DNA of 64,000 bases from Tridacna crocea (GCA_943736015.1 OX031062.1:52688962-52752961), one strand, 5' to 3'; shown: positions 52,985 to 63,313, counted from the first letter of the stretch. Numbers and translations: made by a program. The notes: generated by a model from the letters alone, not told the origin.

Positions 52985-55612
52985 ATGATGTTTGCAGTTA
53001 GAACGTGTGCTGCACTGATGTTAGTGGCGGGTAAGTCATAAGAAATACCGAATATAACAAGGACTCTACTTGCACCTGTACTTAAAAATCTCCATCTTTT
53101 TTGCCTCACTATCTACATACAAGACTTAATGTTCGAATTAAAGTGCACTGATAATGGATTTTAACACTCAAATCGTTATCAAACAGTTCCGCGTTTTTGT
53201 GCGTATGTGAAAAACACTGCAAATGCTTTCAATTTGGACAAGTCTAAAACTTTGTCGTCTGGTAAAGAGCTAAATTGGGACGAGACTACAATTTCGTCAT
53301 TTGGGAAAGAGCTGTCTGAGAAAAAGTGAGCGTTTGCTCAATTTTTCAACTAAAGGAGAAAATTATATATCACCATTTTACCTCTTTTCTCATAGTGTTT
53401 TCAAAAACCTTCCACTGGGTTGTTTGGTTAGGGGTTGAGTATACTTTTATATAGTTCCATGACTAGATCTATTTCTTTCTGAATAGATTGACTCGATCAA
53501 GGAACAAAAGTATTCTTTGCCTAAGTTTTGAGGTTAAAGAAAGTAGTCTAGATCGACCAGCAAGCTCAAACCAATTTAGCTCTTGATGATGATGATGATG
53601 ATGATTAAGATGATGATAAAATAATATGATTATTTGAAAACCATGAAAAGCATGTATTATGGGTACAAATGATACTCACTTCCGGTTATTTTCTTAGCCA
53701 GTCTAAAAGAAATTTGAAGTAGCCTCCTGCATAATAGATACAGAGCATAAACTTTTTTTTTACAAACAGTGCAGTGTGTGCACATGGAGGACCATTCATT
53801 GGATCCAGATTATTATCGGTGTCCATTCGGCTTATTTGACGCGGGGAGACCGGTGATGGCTGAAAATGGCGGCGTCATGTACTGTGATGTAGATGGTGTC
53901 AGGTGTCCTAACTTTTACTTCTGTAGTGGCGGATACCAAGATGGCCGCGCTGTTTGCTGTCACATTCTTGGTAGATTCTTTTTCTTGATCTTTTTTAAAC
54001 ATTTTTTATCACTCTTCCTCTAGATCTAGTCTATTTATAGACTTGATATTTAGTATTGACCAGGGTTGTTTGAATTATGGGGGTTCCCGGAATTATTCGC
54101 ATGGTCGATCGTTGCCGAGTGGTTTCCATCTTGGATTTCAATCATACATATATATATTTTTTGTCACAAACTATAAAATTTTATCAGTTACAGCGGAGAA
54201 GGTTGGGGTTTGGGACTGCATACGCTGATCCAGATATCTTTCTCGAGGGGGGGGGGGGGGGGGGAGTCCCACCGAAAACGCACACACATCTTATTATATG
54301 ATACTTTGGTTTCCGGATTTCAGTGGATGCAAGCCGTTTACTAAAAAGTCAACGTTTCCAGATCTAACCATAGGGAGGTCTCCACATTAAGAACCTTTTT
54401 TTGTTTTATTTTTAAATTTATGACAGTATTCTACATAAATGCTGTGCAGTATCAAACCAGTACTATTTCACGAATCCGATAACCACACTTTTGCCAAAAT
54501 TCCAGGGGGGGGGGTCCAGACCCCCGGTCCCCCCTCTGGATCCGCCCATGGGACTGTATGCCTTCACGAAAGAAGATGAGCGATCCTCCGCGAAAGGGGG
54601 CTTAATGCATCTGCGGAAAGTTTCGACCTGTATCAGCCTGCGCAGTCCGCGCAGGCTGACATAGTTCGAAACCTTTTGCCAGGTGTAAATTTCCTACATG
54701 TCAGAGGTCCAGTCTACCTTAAGATCTATTCCATTATTGGACTAAATGGACTTTATGGACCATAATTATGTAACGACTTGCTTGGCTTTGAGCCCTCCCC
54801 CTTTTATCCGTACCACAAGGAGAAAACGCATTCCTCTTGCAACTACCTATGGGTGTTTGATAGAGTCTTTCATGTCTTTAGCTCACCAGAGCACGAAGTG
54901 CTCAACGTGAACTTTTTTTATCGTGCTGTGCTCATCGTTCGTCGTGTTTCGTTCCTCGTGCGTCGTCAACTTTAACATATGTGCGCTCTAAAGGTCACAT
55001 TTTGAGTCCGATGCTTATGAAACTTGGCCAGAGTATTTGTCTTGATGATATCTTGGACGAGTTCGAAAATGGGTCAGGTCAAAAGCTAGTTCACCAGGTC
55101 AAATCTCAGAAAAACATTGTGTGCAAACTAGAGGCCATATTTTCAGTCTAACACTCTTGAAGGTTATTCAAAGAAAGTCTCAGACTATTCCAAAATAGGT
55201 CATGTCGGGTCAATAACTAGGTAAATAAGTCAAATTTTAGAAAAGCCTTGTTTCGGCTTAACAGACTACATTTTCAGTCATATCTTAGAAAAACTTTATG
55301 TACACTCTAGAAGCCAAAATATAAGTTCACTACTAATGAAACTTGGTCGGAAAGTTTGTCTCGATGATATCTTGGATGAGTGTAAAAAAGCATGAGTACG
55401 AGCTAGAAGCCAAATTTGCCGTCCAATACTTGTGATAGCTTGTTATAATGTTTATCATCATATCTCCAAAGTGATTGAAAATAAGTCATGTTTGGTCAAA
55501 AAGCTCAGGTGAACGAATTAGGGCCATTGTGGCCCTCTTGGTTTTTTAAACAGTAAACGGTCGTATCTTTCATTCATTCGACCTTTATTCTTTTGTTTTT
55601 TCAGGTCCATAG
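52985..55612 (+). CDS. Secreted lustrin-type cysteine-rich protein, 84 aa, three exons
   Basis: Exons 52985-53030, 53770-53970 and 55605-55612 join in phase (gcg g/tg; ctt g/gt) to 84 aa. Residues 1-16 form a signal peptide (MMFAVRTCAALMLVAV). The mature part has C33, C54, C61, C67, C78 and C79 in the spacing of the lustrin cysteine domain (C-x20-C-x6-C-x5-C-x10-CC); C18 is extra. Such domains occur in molluscan shell-matrix proteins and in secreted protease-inhibitor-like proteins, so a shell or mucus role is possible but not shown. The start is the first of two adjacent ATGs after a strong CTTACAG acceptor, so a 5' non-coding exon is likely. The last exon adds only two codons. AATAAA follows 52 nt after the stop. 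Confidence 0.82.
53161..53274 (-). mobile_element. TTAA MITE without its hairpin
   Basis: TTAA and CTAA ends. AAACAGTTCCGCG is joined through GAAAAACACTG directly to GCAAATGCTTTCAATTTGG, so the whole hairpin is gone. Further right-end scraps lie at 53276-53440. Confidence 0.8.
53586..53617. repeat. GAT trinucleotide microsatellite
   Basis: About nine GAT units with one interruption. The rest of 53440-53769 shows nothing but the acceptor tract of the next exon. Confidence 0.85.
54230..54560. repeat. G-rich repeat with an 18-base G run
   Basis: An uninterrupted G run at 54247-54264, then a second G block and GGTCCAGACCCCCGGTCC near 54515-54530, ending TGGATCCGCCCATG. The ends resemble a dispersed transposon terminus, but I cannot assign it. 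Confidence 0.55.
54590..54680. repeat. Short hairpin repeat CAGCCTGCGCAGTCCGCGCAGG
   Basis: AAAGGGGGCTTAATGCATC and a perfect GCCTGCGCAG/CTGCGCGGAC-type hairpin. Related to 49850-50090, 52560-52800 and to the core near 62810. Confidence 0.6.
54877..55540 (+). mobile_element. Helitron-like element with 145-bp repeats, short copy
   Basis: TTTAGCTCACCAGAGCACGA head with GAGCACGAAGTGCTC, about four diverged units, then CTCAGGTGAACG and GGGCCATTGTGGCCCTCTTG. It lies in the last intron of the lustrin-type gene, ending 64 bp before its final exon. Confidence 0.82.
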
Positions 55613-55664
55613 ATGAAGATTTTCCGGTAAAAAAAGACAACTTATCGTATGAAAAAGATGTCTG

Positions 55665-55670
55665 AATAAA
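55665..55670 (+). terminator. Poly(A) signal of the lustrin-type gene
   Basis: AATAAA 52 nt after the TAG; a second AT-rich stretch follows. This implies a short 3' UTR. Confidence 0.6.
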
Positions 55671-55692
55671 CAACATTAAATAGCCTTTCACG

Positions 55693-55797
55693 GCAGTTCC
55701 AGACCTTTGCCAATAGCCCTAGCGAAGAAGAGTGTTTTCATTGTGGGAACAGGAGAAGAAACTCGTTTTCCACAGTGTTCTCTACCCATTCCAAGTT
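55693..55797 (-). mobile_element. TTAA MITE, decayed copy
   Basis: GAAGAAGAGTGTTTTCATTG, GGGAACAGGAGAAG and TCTACCCATTCCAAG remain. Confidence 0.6.
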
Positions 55798-55798
55798 C

Positions 55799-55922
55799 GT
55801 AAAGGTATAGCTTATGTTGGTGTAAGGGGACACTTATGCTGCCTTGCTATAAAGCTAGCTCTTATAGTATAGCAAGGCAGTATATAAGTGTCTCCTTACA
55901 CTAATACAAGCTATACCTTTAC
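55799..55922. mobile_element. Palindromic hairpin MITE, 124 bp
   Basis: GTAAAGGTATAGCTTATG at the left and its inverse at the right. The arms match through GTGTAAGGGGACACTTAT and GCCTTGCTATA to a centre near 55861. A left-arm half copy lies at 47453. Confidence 0.82.
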
Positions 55923-55977
55923 ATCTATCTGTGGTATACACCAGGATCCGTTTTCACCAGGCTTTTTGAAGAATGAA

Positions 55978-56131
55978 GAATGTTCTTAGTCCTATCCTCC
56001 AGACTTTTCGAAGTGTGAAAGTAACACAACTTCTGATTGGCTAAACCATTTGGTTTAGCCAATCAGAAGTTGTGTTACTTTTACATCCAGAGAATCTTTG
56101 AAAATAGGACAAAAGAATATGCTTAGAAATA
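55978..56131. mobile_element. Hairpin MITE with CTGATTGGCTAAACCA core, best copy
   Basis: GTAACACAACTTCTGATTGG and its exact inverse meet at AAACCATTTGGTTT. The outer arms TTCTTAGTCCTATCC and AATAGGACAAAAGAA are imperfect inverses. Older copies at 21690 and 22091. Confidence 0.8.
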
Positions 56132-56220
56132 GTTAGTGAATACAGACCCAGTATACTACGTTTGTATAGTGGCAAACGCGGTACACATACCCATACTTTG
56201 CCGAAGTTTCTTTTACCAGT

Positions 56221-56394
56221 GCTTCGCTCTATCCCTTCCAATCCAATGGCTGCTTTCCCACATAATGATCGTCTTGAAACAATGATCAACGGTGAGAGGG
56301 AGAGAGATGTTCAAAGCCTGTTGCAATGAGTATCATCAATCTTCCGAAATAAATTGGCCGAGCCGGGGACAGAACCAGCCACGCCTGTTGTCAA
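56221..56394 (-). mobile_element. tRNA-derived SINE, second copy, head truncated
   Basis: Shares CTGCTTTCCCACATAA, AAACAATGATCA, CCTGTTGCAATGA and GGGACAGAACCAG with 9526-9711; the A-box end is lost. The following 56395-56540 shows nothing. Confidence 0.65.
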
Positions 56395-56723
56395 GTCCTA
56401 ACGTAAATATAGGCCTCTGGCCCAAAATACATATCATGTTTACAACTATGTATTGATTATGCCCTCGCCATGCTTGTATGTAGGGCTAAAGTAAAATAAA
56501 AAAAAAATTCTTCATTACTTTTAATTGGAACAGCTAATAGATGAAGACGGAGCAAGACAGAGACAGAGACAGGGAGCAATATTTTCGGAGTAGCGAAAGG
56601 AATACATACGCCCAACATGTTCTGACTGTTCTAATTCAGGGCGTATTCCTTTCACTACTCCGAACATATTGGTCAATGAAGTATTTCGGAACAATGTCAT
56701 GTTCTTCAGAACATGTTCTTACT

Positions 56724-57451
56724 GTTCTAATCCAATCGAGGTGTAGCGCACCTGCTGAACGGTTGCTAGGTGATACAAGATGGCTGAAAGACGGACAGTT
56801 CGTCATGGCAAAATTTGCAGTTCTTCTTTTTTACGAAATGAATACCATAAATAGGGGCATAGTAGACTCGTCTGTACTCTTTCCCGGCAGCTAATTATTT
56901 CCTTAACTAACACAGCTATGACAGTAGCCCTTGCAATAGCCATCAGGCCAACGTACTTTCATTTCGATATGGTTTAGGCAATGTCCCGAACATGCTCCAT
57001 TCACACCATACTTCTGGAACAGTGTGTATTATGTTCTGAAATATTCCTTTCGCACATTCCAGAACAGCATTCCAGAACACAGAACATTGTGCTATCTTCA
57101 TCTGGAACTGGCGAAAGGAATACGCCCTCAATCGAGGTGCAGCACAGGATGACTGAAAGACGTATAATTCTTCGTGACCAAACTTGCAGTTGTCTTTTTT
57201 TACGATATGAATGCCACAAATAGGCGTATTATAGGCTCGTCTCTACTCTCTCTCTGCAGCTAATCATTTCATCAACTAACAACAGCCATCTTGACAATGT
57301 GCTTTCATTTCAATATGGTTTCGAACAATGTTCCGAACATGCTCCATTTAGAACATACTTTCGGAATAGTGTATTGTGTTCTGAAATATTCCTTTCACAC
57401 ATTCCAGAACACAGAACATTGTGCCAGAACAGGTGAAAGGAATACGCCCTT
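56724..57451. repeat. Tandem duplication of a unit of about 320-400 bp with inverted AGGAATACGCCC motifs
   Basis: Unit A (about 56724-57130) and unit B (about 57131-57451) share CAATCGAGGTG, ACTGAAAGACG, TACGA.ATGAAT and ACATTCCAGAACA in order. GGGCGTATTCCTTTC near 56640 and its inverse GAAAGGAATACGCCC at 57115 and 57434 suggest terminal repeats of an unknown element. Each unit holds a 24-codon ORF (56780-56854; 57149-57223) ending at the same place; this follows from the duplication and is not evidence of a gene. Confidence 0.65.
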
Positions 57452-57590
57452 AATCAGCCCCTACATGCAGTTGGGTAATAGGAAAAACAGCTTCGGTGTA
57501 AGCCCTACTTTTCCCAGGTAGTGGGGGATGGGTGATGCGTCATAGCAAACAGGTCGAATTCGAAGAATATGACTTGTGCAGACAACGTGT

Positions 57591-57814
57591 TTAACCTTTT
57601 ACAGCACAAAGGCGACTTTAAACGACACTGGGAAATGAAGACCTTTGAAAACATTGTGGAAAAAGGAGGAAATGCCGGTAGTCAGCATTTCTCTCTTCCC
57701 TATAATATTTCATTATCAAAGACAAAATCCAAGACCTGAGCCACACTAAAACTGTCGTTTAAGTAAGTTTTAGATATGGACAAGGCCAAACTTTGTCGTC
57801 TGGGAGGAAGTTAA
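57591..57814 (-). mobile_element. TTAA MITE, complete copy
   Basis: TTAA at both ends; hairpin tip diverged (GCCGGTAGTCAGC). Confidence 0.88.
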
Positions 57815-57974
57815 TGACGTTTACATGAGATAATATAAATGATCGGCCAATTCCCTCTACACTATTTTGTCTACTCGTGGACAGTGTTAATAATGACAAA
57901 AACAACCATTTGAAACACGTAAACGTGACAACTTCGACGGTTTCTGATTGATAAGCGATCACTTTATATGGATC

Positions 57975-58207
57975 TTAACTCCTTTGCAAAACAATCCTAT
58001 TTCTTTTTGTCCCACACTGAAACAAAAGGAGTCTTAAAACATTGTGAGAAAAGGAGAAAATGCTGGTTACCAGCTTTTTCTCCTTTTCCCAAAATGTGTT
58101 CTATCATTTCAAAGACCAATCTGGTCGTTTGAGCAAGATTTAATTTGTCTTCTGTATGTTCATTCTATTTCGTATATGTTTAATTGTGTCGTCTGTAGAA
58201 GAGTTAG
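57975..58207 (-). mobile_element. TTAA MITE, near-complete copy
   Basis: TTAA at the left; hairpin GCTGGTTACCAGC intact; right arm with a short duplication around TTCATTCTATTTCG. A left-end scrap lies at 58268-58330. Confidence 0.85.
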
Positions 58208-58439
58208 TCCACACAGACCGCCTAACACAACTAAAATTGGTTTTGATACAGATAACGTTGAAATAGTCTTACCCACACAGTCACACGTATTATCGACTCT
58301 AAGAAAGAAAGGGCCTTTTTGAAAACATGTAACTCCGATAATTTTTCTTATCGTCTTGACTTCACTAAAGCTGTCTCGAAGCAGACAAGTATCCTCCCCA
58401 CCAGCATCTAATCACTGAAGCAGTACAATCAGAGAACGG

Positions 58440-58920
58440 TAATGAATTTTAAAACTGAGTTCACCTGTGACCTTGACCCTTGACCCATTATCCCAAACAC
58501 TATAGGATACCTCCATGGGTCAGGAACCACACTTGTATAAATTTTCAGGATCCTAGGTGAAATGGCGTTTGAGTAAGAGCATAGAAGCGATTTTTAAACG
58601 AAATGCATTTGTGACCTTGACTTTCAACCCAGTAAACCCAAAATGTCGGAGCACATACTTGGGTTATGAGCAAGACTAGTATAAAGTTTCAGGGTCTTAG
58701 GTCAAACGACTTTTGAGTTAGAACAAAGAAACCTTTTCAAATAAAGCTCATTTGTGACCTTGACCTGTGACCCCGAAATAGCAGGACACCTCCTGGGGTC
58801 ATGAGCAAGACTCGCATAAAGTTTCAGGGTCCAAGATCAAACAAATTTTGGGGTAGAGTACCGAAACGAAAAAGTAAACAGACTGACGGACAGGTAGCTG
58901 GACGGACAGATAGATAAATA
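58440..58920 (-). repeat. Three units of an approximately 150-bp repeat with GTGACCTTGACC, Helitron-like family
   Basis: GTGACCTTGAC, AGGACACCTCC-type and TAAAGTTTCAGGGTC motifs recur three times. At the right end GACTGACGGACAGG and GGACGGACAGATAG are the inverse of the TGTCCGTC leaders of the other Helitron-like families, so this copy lies in reverse. 58921-59149 shows nothing else. Confidence 0.65.
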
Positions 58921-59149
58921 TGGGGAAACCAGTTTACTCTCCTCTTCTTCGTCGATGGGGCTATGAGTATGGAGCTGTATGGGTCTGCGATCAGACTGCA
59001 AGTTCTTTGCAGTCTTATATTGGGGCTATACCGTCTGCAAAAGCTACTGTTTATACCTATGATAATTGAATAATTTCAAAAGCAAACTTACAAAAAAGAA
59101 ATACAAAAACAACAAAACAACAACAAGAATGTTGATTAACAAATGTTGA

Positions 59150-59380
59150 TTAACTCTTTACCAAATAGCAAAATATTGGACTTGTCCAATTGGAAAGAAT
59201 GTGCAGACCACAAGATAAAAGGACTCAAAAATAAAAATTAAAATGTGTTTCCATTGAGGAATGAAATTATTGTGGAAAAGGAGAAAAAACTGGTTACAAA
59301 CATTTTCTCCTCTTACCACTATGTTTTTAATGGTCTTCTCCACAGGGTCGTCCAAAGTCCGGATTGTTTGAAATGGATAT
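59150..59380 (+). mobile_element. TTAA MITE, diverged copy
   Basis: TTAA at the left; hairpin AAAACTGGTTACAAAC diverged; right end GGATTGTTTGAAATGG. Confidence 0.85.
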
Positions 59381-59446
59381 TGTTTACCGTCATTTTCGTC
59401 TGTCTATGATGTTCTCAAGGCACTTTTCTATGTAAACGTAAAAGCA

Positions 59447-59622
59447 CAGATGCGTTTTGGGAAAAATGAAATAAGGAGAAATGCTGGTAACTCCTTTTTG
59501 CCATGTTATTGTCTTGCCTTCCAGAAATGAGTCTCGGTGTTTTGAATCACATTTTTTCTGTCGTCTGCAAATGCTTTTAATCTGAACAAGTCTTCAGAAA
59601 TTGTATTATTTGGTAAAGAGTT
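59447..59622 (-). mobile_element. TTAA MITE, decayed copy
   Basis: AAGGAGAAATGCTGGTAACTCC, then GTCGTCTGCAAATGC and GGTAAAGAG; left end lost. Confidence 0.72.
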
Positions 59623-59646
59623 CAGTAAACGTCGGACCATTTCTAT

Positions 59647-59654
59647 GACGTCAC
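59647..59654. promoter_or_regulatory. Perfect CRE palindrome
   Basis: TGACGTCA in a locally CG-containing stretch (GCGACGCG, TTTACGCG), about 155 bp upstream of the candidate first exon at 59809. Consistent with a CREB/ATF promoter site; no other support. Confidence 0.35.
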
Positions 59655-59808
59655 AAGGCAGAGCGACGCGTTTTACGCGTTGCTACAGATTTGATCGTTC
59701 ACTAGACGTAAATATGACAAACGGTCTATCGATTTTATATCAAACAACTAGTAACTTTTCTGGGAGGTAATTCTATGTACAGTCAATGAATTGTTAAGAG
59801 GGAAAACA

Positions 59809-59842
59809 ATGGACCTATGGACCTTCCAGGGCTACTTTACAG
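59809..59842 (+). CDS. Weak candidate first exon
   Basis: ATG in fair context opens MDLWTFQGYFT to an ACAG/GTATTT donor, downstream of a CRE. A possible continuation is not identified. A small open stretch at 61071-61151 (MEEKDVDK...) is equally unproven. Confidence 0.2.
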
Positions 59843-60199
59843 GTATTTAATATTTTAGTAAAAATTAAATTCTTTTCAATTATTTGAAAAAAAAAAAGCC
59901 CGCAAGCCCAAAGAAAGGTAGGTTTGTTTTATTCGACTTTGGGACAGTTTTCAACAATATCTCATTTTTTTTACGGCTACCGATTGATGTACTCCCGAGT
60001 TTTGGGGTTACATGACCAGAATCACGCCAACAGTTCTGTCTGGGGCTTCATTCCTAGCGTTGTTTTCGGATATAAAAAACCACTAGACTCGACTCAACAT
60101 CAGACGAATTCGATAGTTGATCTGAATGCACTCTCTACGCAGTCTGATCTTTACCTCAGCTATATTTTGAAGTCCCTCTTTTTGCATTTATAACCGTAA

Positions 60200-60390
60200 G
60201 AATGCATTTGGGGAAAAAGAAAAGTGGAAAAAATGAAAACATTAGTTACTACCATTTTCTCTTTTTCCCCATAGTATTTTGTACCCTATCAACAACAAAA
60301 TTCCTGATTTCAACCACTTATAATTTGTCTTCTACAAATGCTTTCAGTTTGGCCATGATTAGTCTATTGTTTCGTTTCGTAAAGAGTTAA
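60200..60390 (-). mobile_element. TTAA MITE, decayed copy
   Basis: TTAA at the right; hairpin remnants GAAAACATTAGTTACTACC and CTTTTTCCCC; CTTCTACAAATGCTTTC arm. Confidence 0.75.
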
Positions 60391-60401
60391 TTTGCACTGT
60401 C

Positions 60402-60605
60402 TTAACTTTCTATCAAACAATTCCTGGTTTTTACTACCCTGGGACAGGAACCTTTTGAAAACATTGTTGGAAAAGGAGAAAATGCTGGTAACCAGCATTT
60501 TCTCTTTTCCCCACAATGTTTTCTACCCTGCTGGAAACAAAATTAAATTTTTGAGTCCTTTATTTTGTCTCTTCAGTCCAAAATTTTGTCATTTGGTAAA
60601 TAATT
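60402..60605 (-). mobile_element. TTAA MITE, complete copy with shortened arm
   Basis: TTAA at the left; hairpin GGTAACC good. The right arm misses about 25 bp (TTTTGTCTCTTCAGTCC). Confidence 0.88.
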
Positions 60606-60689
60606 GAAGGATTGCTCTCTGGCTTTCATTTAATTTCAGTTATAATATTTCTACAAAGAAGTAACCCAGTACTTGCATACTACAGGTAT

Positions 60690-60802
60690 GTATCAATACA
60701 ATAAATTATGCATTATATGTATCAATACAACAAACTATGCATTATATGTATGAATACAACAAACTATGCATTATATGTATCAATACAACAAACTATGCAT
60801 TA
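60690..60802. repeat. Four tandem copies of a 29-bp unit
   Basis: GTATCAATACAACAAACTAT and GCATTATAT repeat four times with few changes. 60803-61305 shows nothing further that I can support. Confidence 0.9.
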
Positions 60803-61305
60803 CTAATATTACAATTTTTTTGTGAGGTGCGAAGCATCCAACTCAGATTTTACCATGTAGGAAATTAACTGAGAAAGCTTTATTCTGTGGGACCTAACAT
60901 CGCAATATTAGCCTAATACCTAGAAAAATAGAATCTGGTACCCGAAGAAAATCCCGAAGAAAACATTTATTAAGTTAGCATTCGTTCAGGATTTGCATGA
61001 CGTTAACTATAGGAAAATTTACACGACTTGCACCATAATCTGATCATAAGAAGAAGAAACGTCCGCAAGATGGAAGAAAAGGATGTAGATAAACGCGTTT
61101 CCGTACCTGTCCCACAAATTAGCGACATGAAGCGCCTAAAAGTGCAATGAAAGAACATAAAGGGTCAATGAAAATGGAACCATGGAGAGTTATGTGAAAA
61201 ATACATATTTGTAAACTAAACTAGATCAGAGGCATACAGGAGTAAGTTTTTTTTGACTAACACAACCTTAGGTTGTATTGCCACTTTGTACCACCAGTGA
61301 GAATG

Positions 61306-61536
61306 TTAACCCTTTCCCAAACGACGAATTTTTCGACTAGACCAAATTGAAAGCATTTGCAGTCGACAATTCAATTCTTGCTGAAAAGGTGATTTCTGTC
61401 TATAGTAGGGTAGAAAACATTGTGGGAAAAGGAGAAAATGCTGGTTACCAGCATTTTCTCCTTTTCCCGGACAATGTTTTCAAAAGGCTACTATTCCAGA
61501 GCCATAAAAACCAGGGATTGTTTAGGAAAGGGTTAA
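61306..61536 (+). mobile_element. TTAA MITE, complete copy
   Basis: TTAA at both ends, CCCTTTCCC start; hairpin perfect with a two-base insertion in the right stem. Closest to 62-290. Confidence 0.94.
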
Positions 61537-61681
61537 TGGTGAACTTCAGCATCAGATCGCCTTTAGGAAGTGTGTAGATATACATAAGGCTGTGCAAATA
61601 GCTGAATTTTGAGTTCACTATTTATTCAGCATAATTATAATTTACAAAACCTGCATAATTAATGTTATCTCTTGGTCTCTA

Positions 61682-61916
61682 AAATCATTACCAAACATCC
61701 AAATTTTAGACTTGTCCAACTTGAATAGGCCTACGCTTGAAGGCGACAAATCAGACGAAGCTAAACGACGGAATTGGTTATCGAAAGGGTAGAAAATTTG
61801 CTGGAAATTCGAGAAAATGCTGGTTACCAGCGTTTTCTCCTTTTCCCACAATTTTATCAAATGTCTCTTGTCTCAGAGTCGTATAAGAATCCGGATTATT
61901 TGTTAAAAGTTGTTAA
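61682..61916 (+). mobile_element. TTAA MITE, diverged copy
   Basis: CATTACCAAACATCC start, TTAA end; hairpin with GGTTACC tip and changed outer stem. 61917-62136 shows nothing recognised. Confidence 0.85.
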
Positions 61917-62136
61917 CCTAAAACAATCCATTGTACACATAGGTGTGACTGGGTACCCGGCGAGGAGGAGAGACAAAGGCCTGTTCCATCAGACTCGGAT
62001 GTTACATTAAAGACACGACAGTGTTACTTTAAAGACTCGGACATCATGTCAAACTATATTAACTACTGTACGAACCAAAGACTCTTCATAAAGACGTGCT
62101 CCAACACCGGCAGGTGGGATTGCAGTAAGTTTGCGT

Positions 62137-62640
62137 TCCGACGAATCACCGAAACACCGGAATACCACCGAAATACCCCAAGTTTTTCTCTATCGAGTTC
62201 AAATTACTGATAAAACTCCGAATTAATTGTCTTTTTTCGTGACATTTACACAAAATTTTAGCCTTGACAGAATTGAAAACATTTGCAGACGACAATTTCA
62301 GTGTGATGCAAATGGTGCAATTTCTCTATGATAGGGTAGAAAATATTGAGGAAAAAGGAGAAAATGCTGGTTACCAGCATTTTCTCCTTTTCCCACAATA
62401 TTTTCAAAAGGATTCTTTCCCAGGGTCGTTATTTTTTTTTTTCTTCTGTCATAATGTTTAAAACTTACCATCAATCAACAATAGTTCACTCAAATATCAC
62501 GAAAAAAGACAAGTATTTTATACTGTTATTAGTTATCTAAACTCGATAGAAAAAAATTGGGGGTATTTCGGTGTTTCGATGGTATTTCGGTGTTTCGATG
62601 GTATTTCGGTGTTTCGATGGTATTTCGGTGATTCGTCGGA
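62137..62640. mobile_element. Inverted-repeat element whose right end carries a 19-bp minisatellite
   Basis: The left end TCCGACGAATCACCGAAA matches the inverse of the right end. The match goes on through GAAATACCCC and TCTATCGAGTT. The right arm has TATTTCGGTGTTTCGATGG repeated about four times; the left has a single diverged unit. A TTAA MITE lies inside. No target duplication seen. Confidence 0.75.
62245..62432 (+). mobile_element. TTAA MITE nested in the inverted-repeat element
   Basis: CAAAATTTTAGCCTTGACAG arm, hairpin perfect, right side to CCCAGGGTCGTT; TTAA ends lost. Confidence 0.85.
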
Positions 62641-62804
62641 CCAACAACCATTTCTCAGCACAGCCTTATTCTCCAAGATTTTCTAAATTTAAAGTAATAT
62701 GTTTAAATACACCTTAATATACGTTGATAACTATACCTTTTCTCACAATGTTTTCTATCCTTTTCTATGTATCTGAAAATAAAAAATAAATTTAAAAAAA
62801 AATC

Positions 62805-62855
62805 GTTTAATGCCAGCCTGCGCAGACAGGGCAGGCTGACATGGGTCGGATCATT
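62805..62855. repeat. Short hairpin repeat GCCAGCCTGCGCAG
   Basis: CAGCCTGCGCAGAC and GGGCAGGCTGAC are imperfect inverses; same family as 54590-54680. Confidence 0.5.
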
Positions 62856-62880
62856 TCGCTATTTGAAAATTTTCTACATA

Positions 62881-63026
62881 TTAACCCATTACCAAACGAC
62901 ATAATTTTAGGCTTGTCTAATTTGAAAGCACTTGCAGATGACAAAATAAACATAATTCAAAAATTGAAATTTGTTTCCAACAGGGTAGAAAACATTGTGG
63001 GAAAAGGAGAAAATGCTGGTTACCAA
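62881..63026 (+). mobile_element. TTAA MITE, left half only
   Basis: TTAA and the full left arm to GCTGGTTACCA, then abrupt change to unrelated DNA: broken exactly at the hairpin centre. Confidence 0.88.
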
Positions 63027-63080
63027 ATGTTTGTTTTATGGATCCATCATTGTATGAGGACTTACTTAGTATAATGTGCT

Positions 63081-63313
63081 TTAAATCTTCACCAAACGAC
63101 AAACTTTCAGACTTGTCCAAATTGAAAGCATTTGCAGACGACATAATTATTAAACATGACTCAAAAACTAAAATTTCTTATGGGAAGGGTAGAAAACATT
63201 GCAGGAAAAGGAGAAAATGCTGATTACCAGCATTTTCTTCTTTTCCTACAATGTTTTCAAAGAGCCTCTTTCTCAGGGTTGTTGAAAGTCGGGATTGTCT
63301 GGTAAAGGGTTAA
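63081..63313 (+). mobile_element. TTAA MITE, complete copy
   Basis: TTAA at both ends; hairpin GCTGATTACCAGC. It shares its right TTAA with the next copy. Confidence 0.93.

Noticed and set aside
56541-56894. 117-codon ORF (MKTEQDRDRDREQYFRSS...) as a gene
   Set aside because: It runs across the border of a repeated unit, starts in a GACAGAGACAGAGACAGG low-complexity stretch, and contains the inverted AGGAATACGCCC motif.
7144-63074. Many open frames with peptides like VENIVGKGENAGYQHFLLFPQCF
   Set aside because: They are translations of the MITE hairpin and its arms in both orientations. They recur with the repeat, lack splice or start context and end at random.
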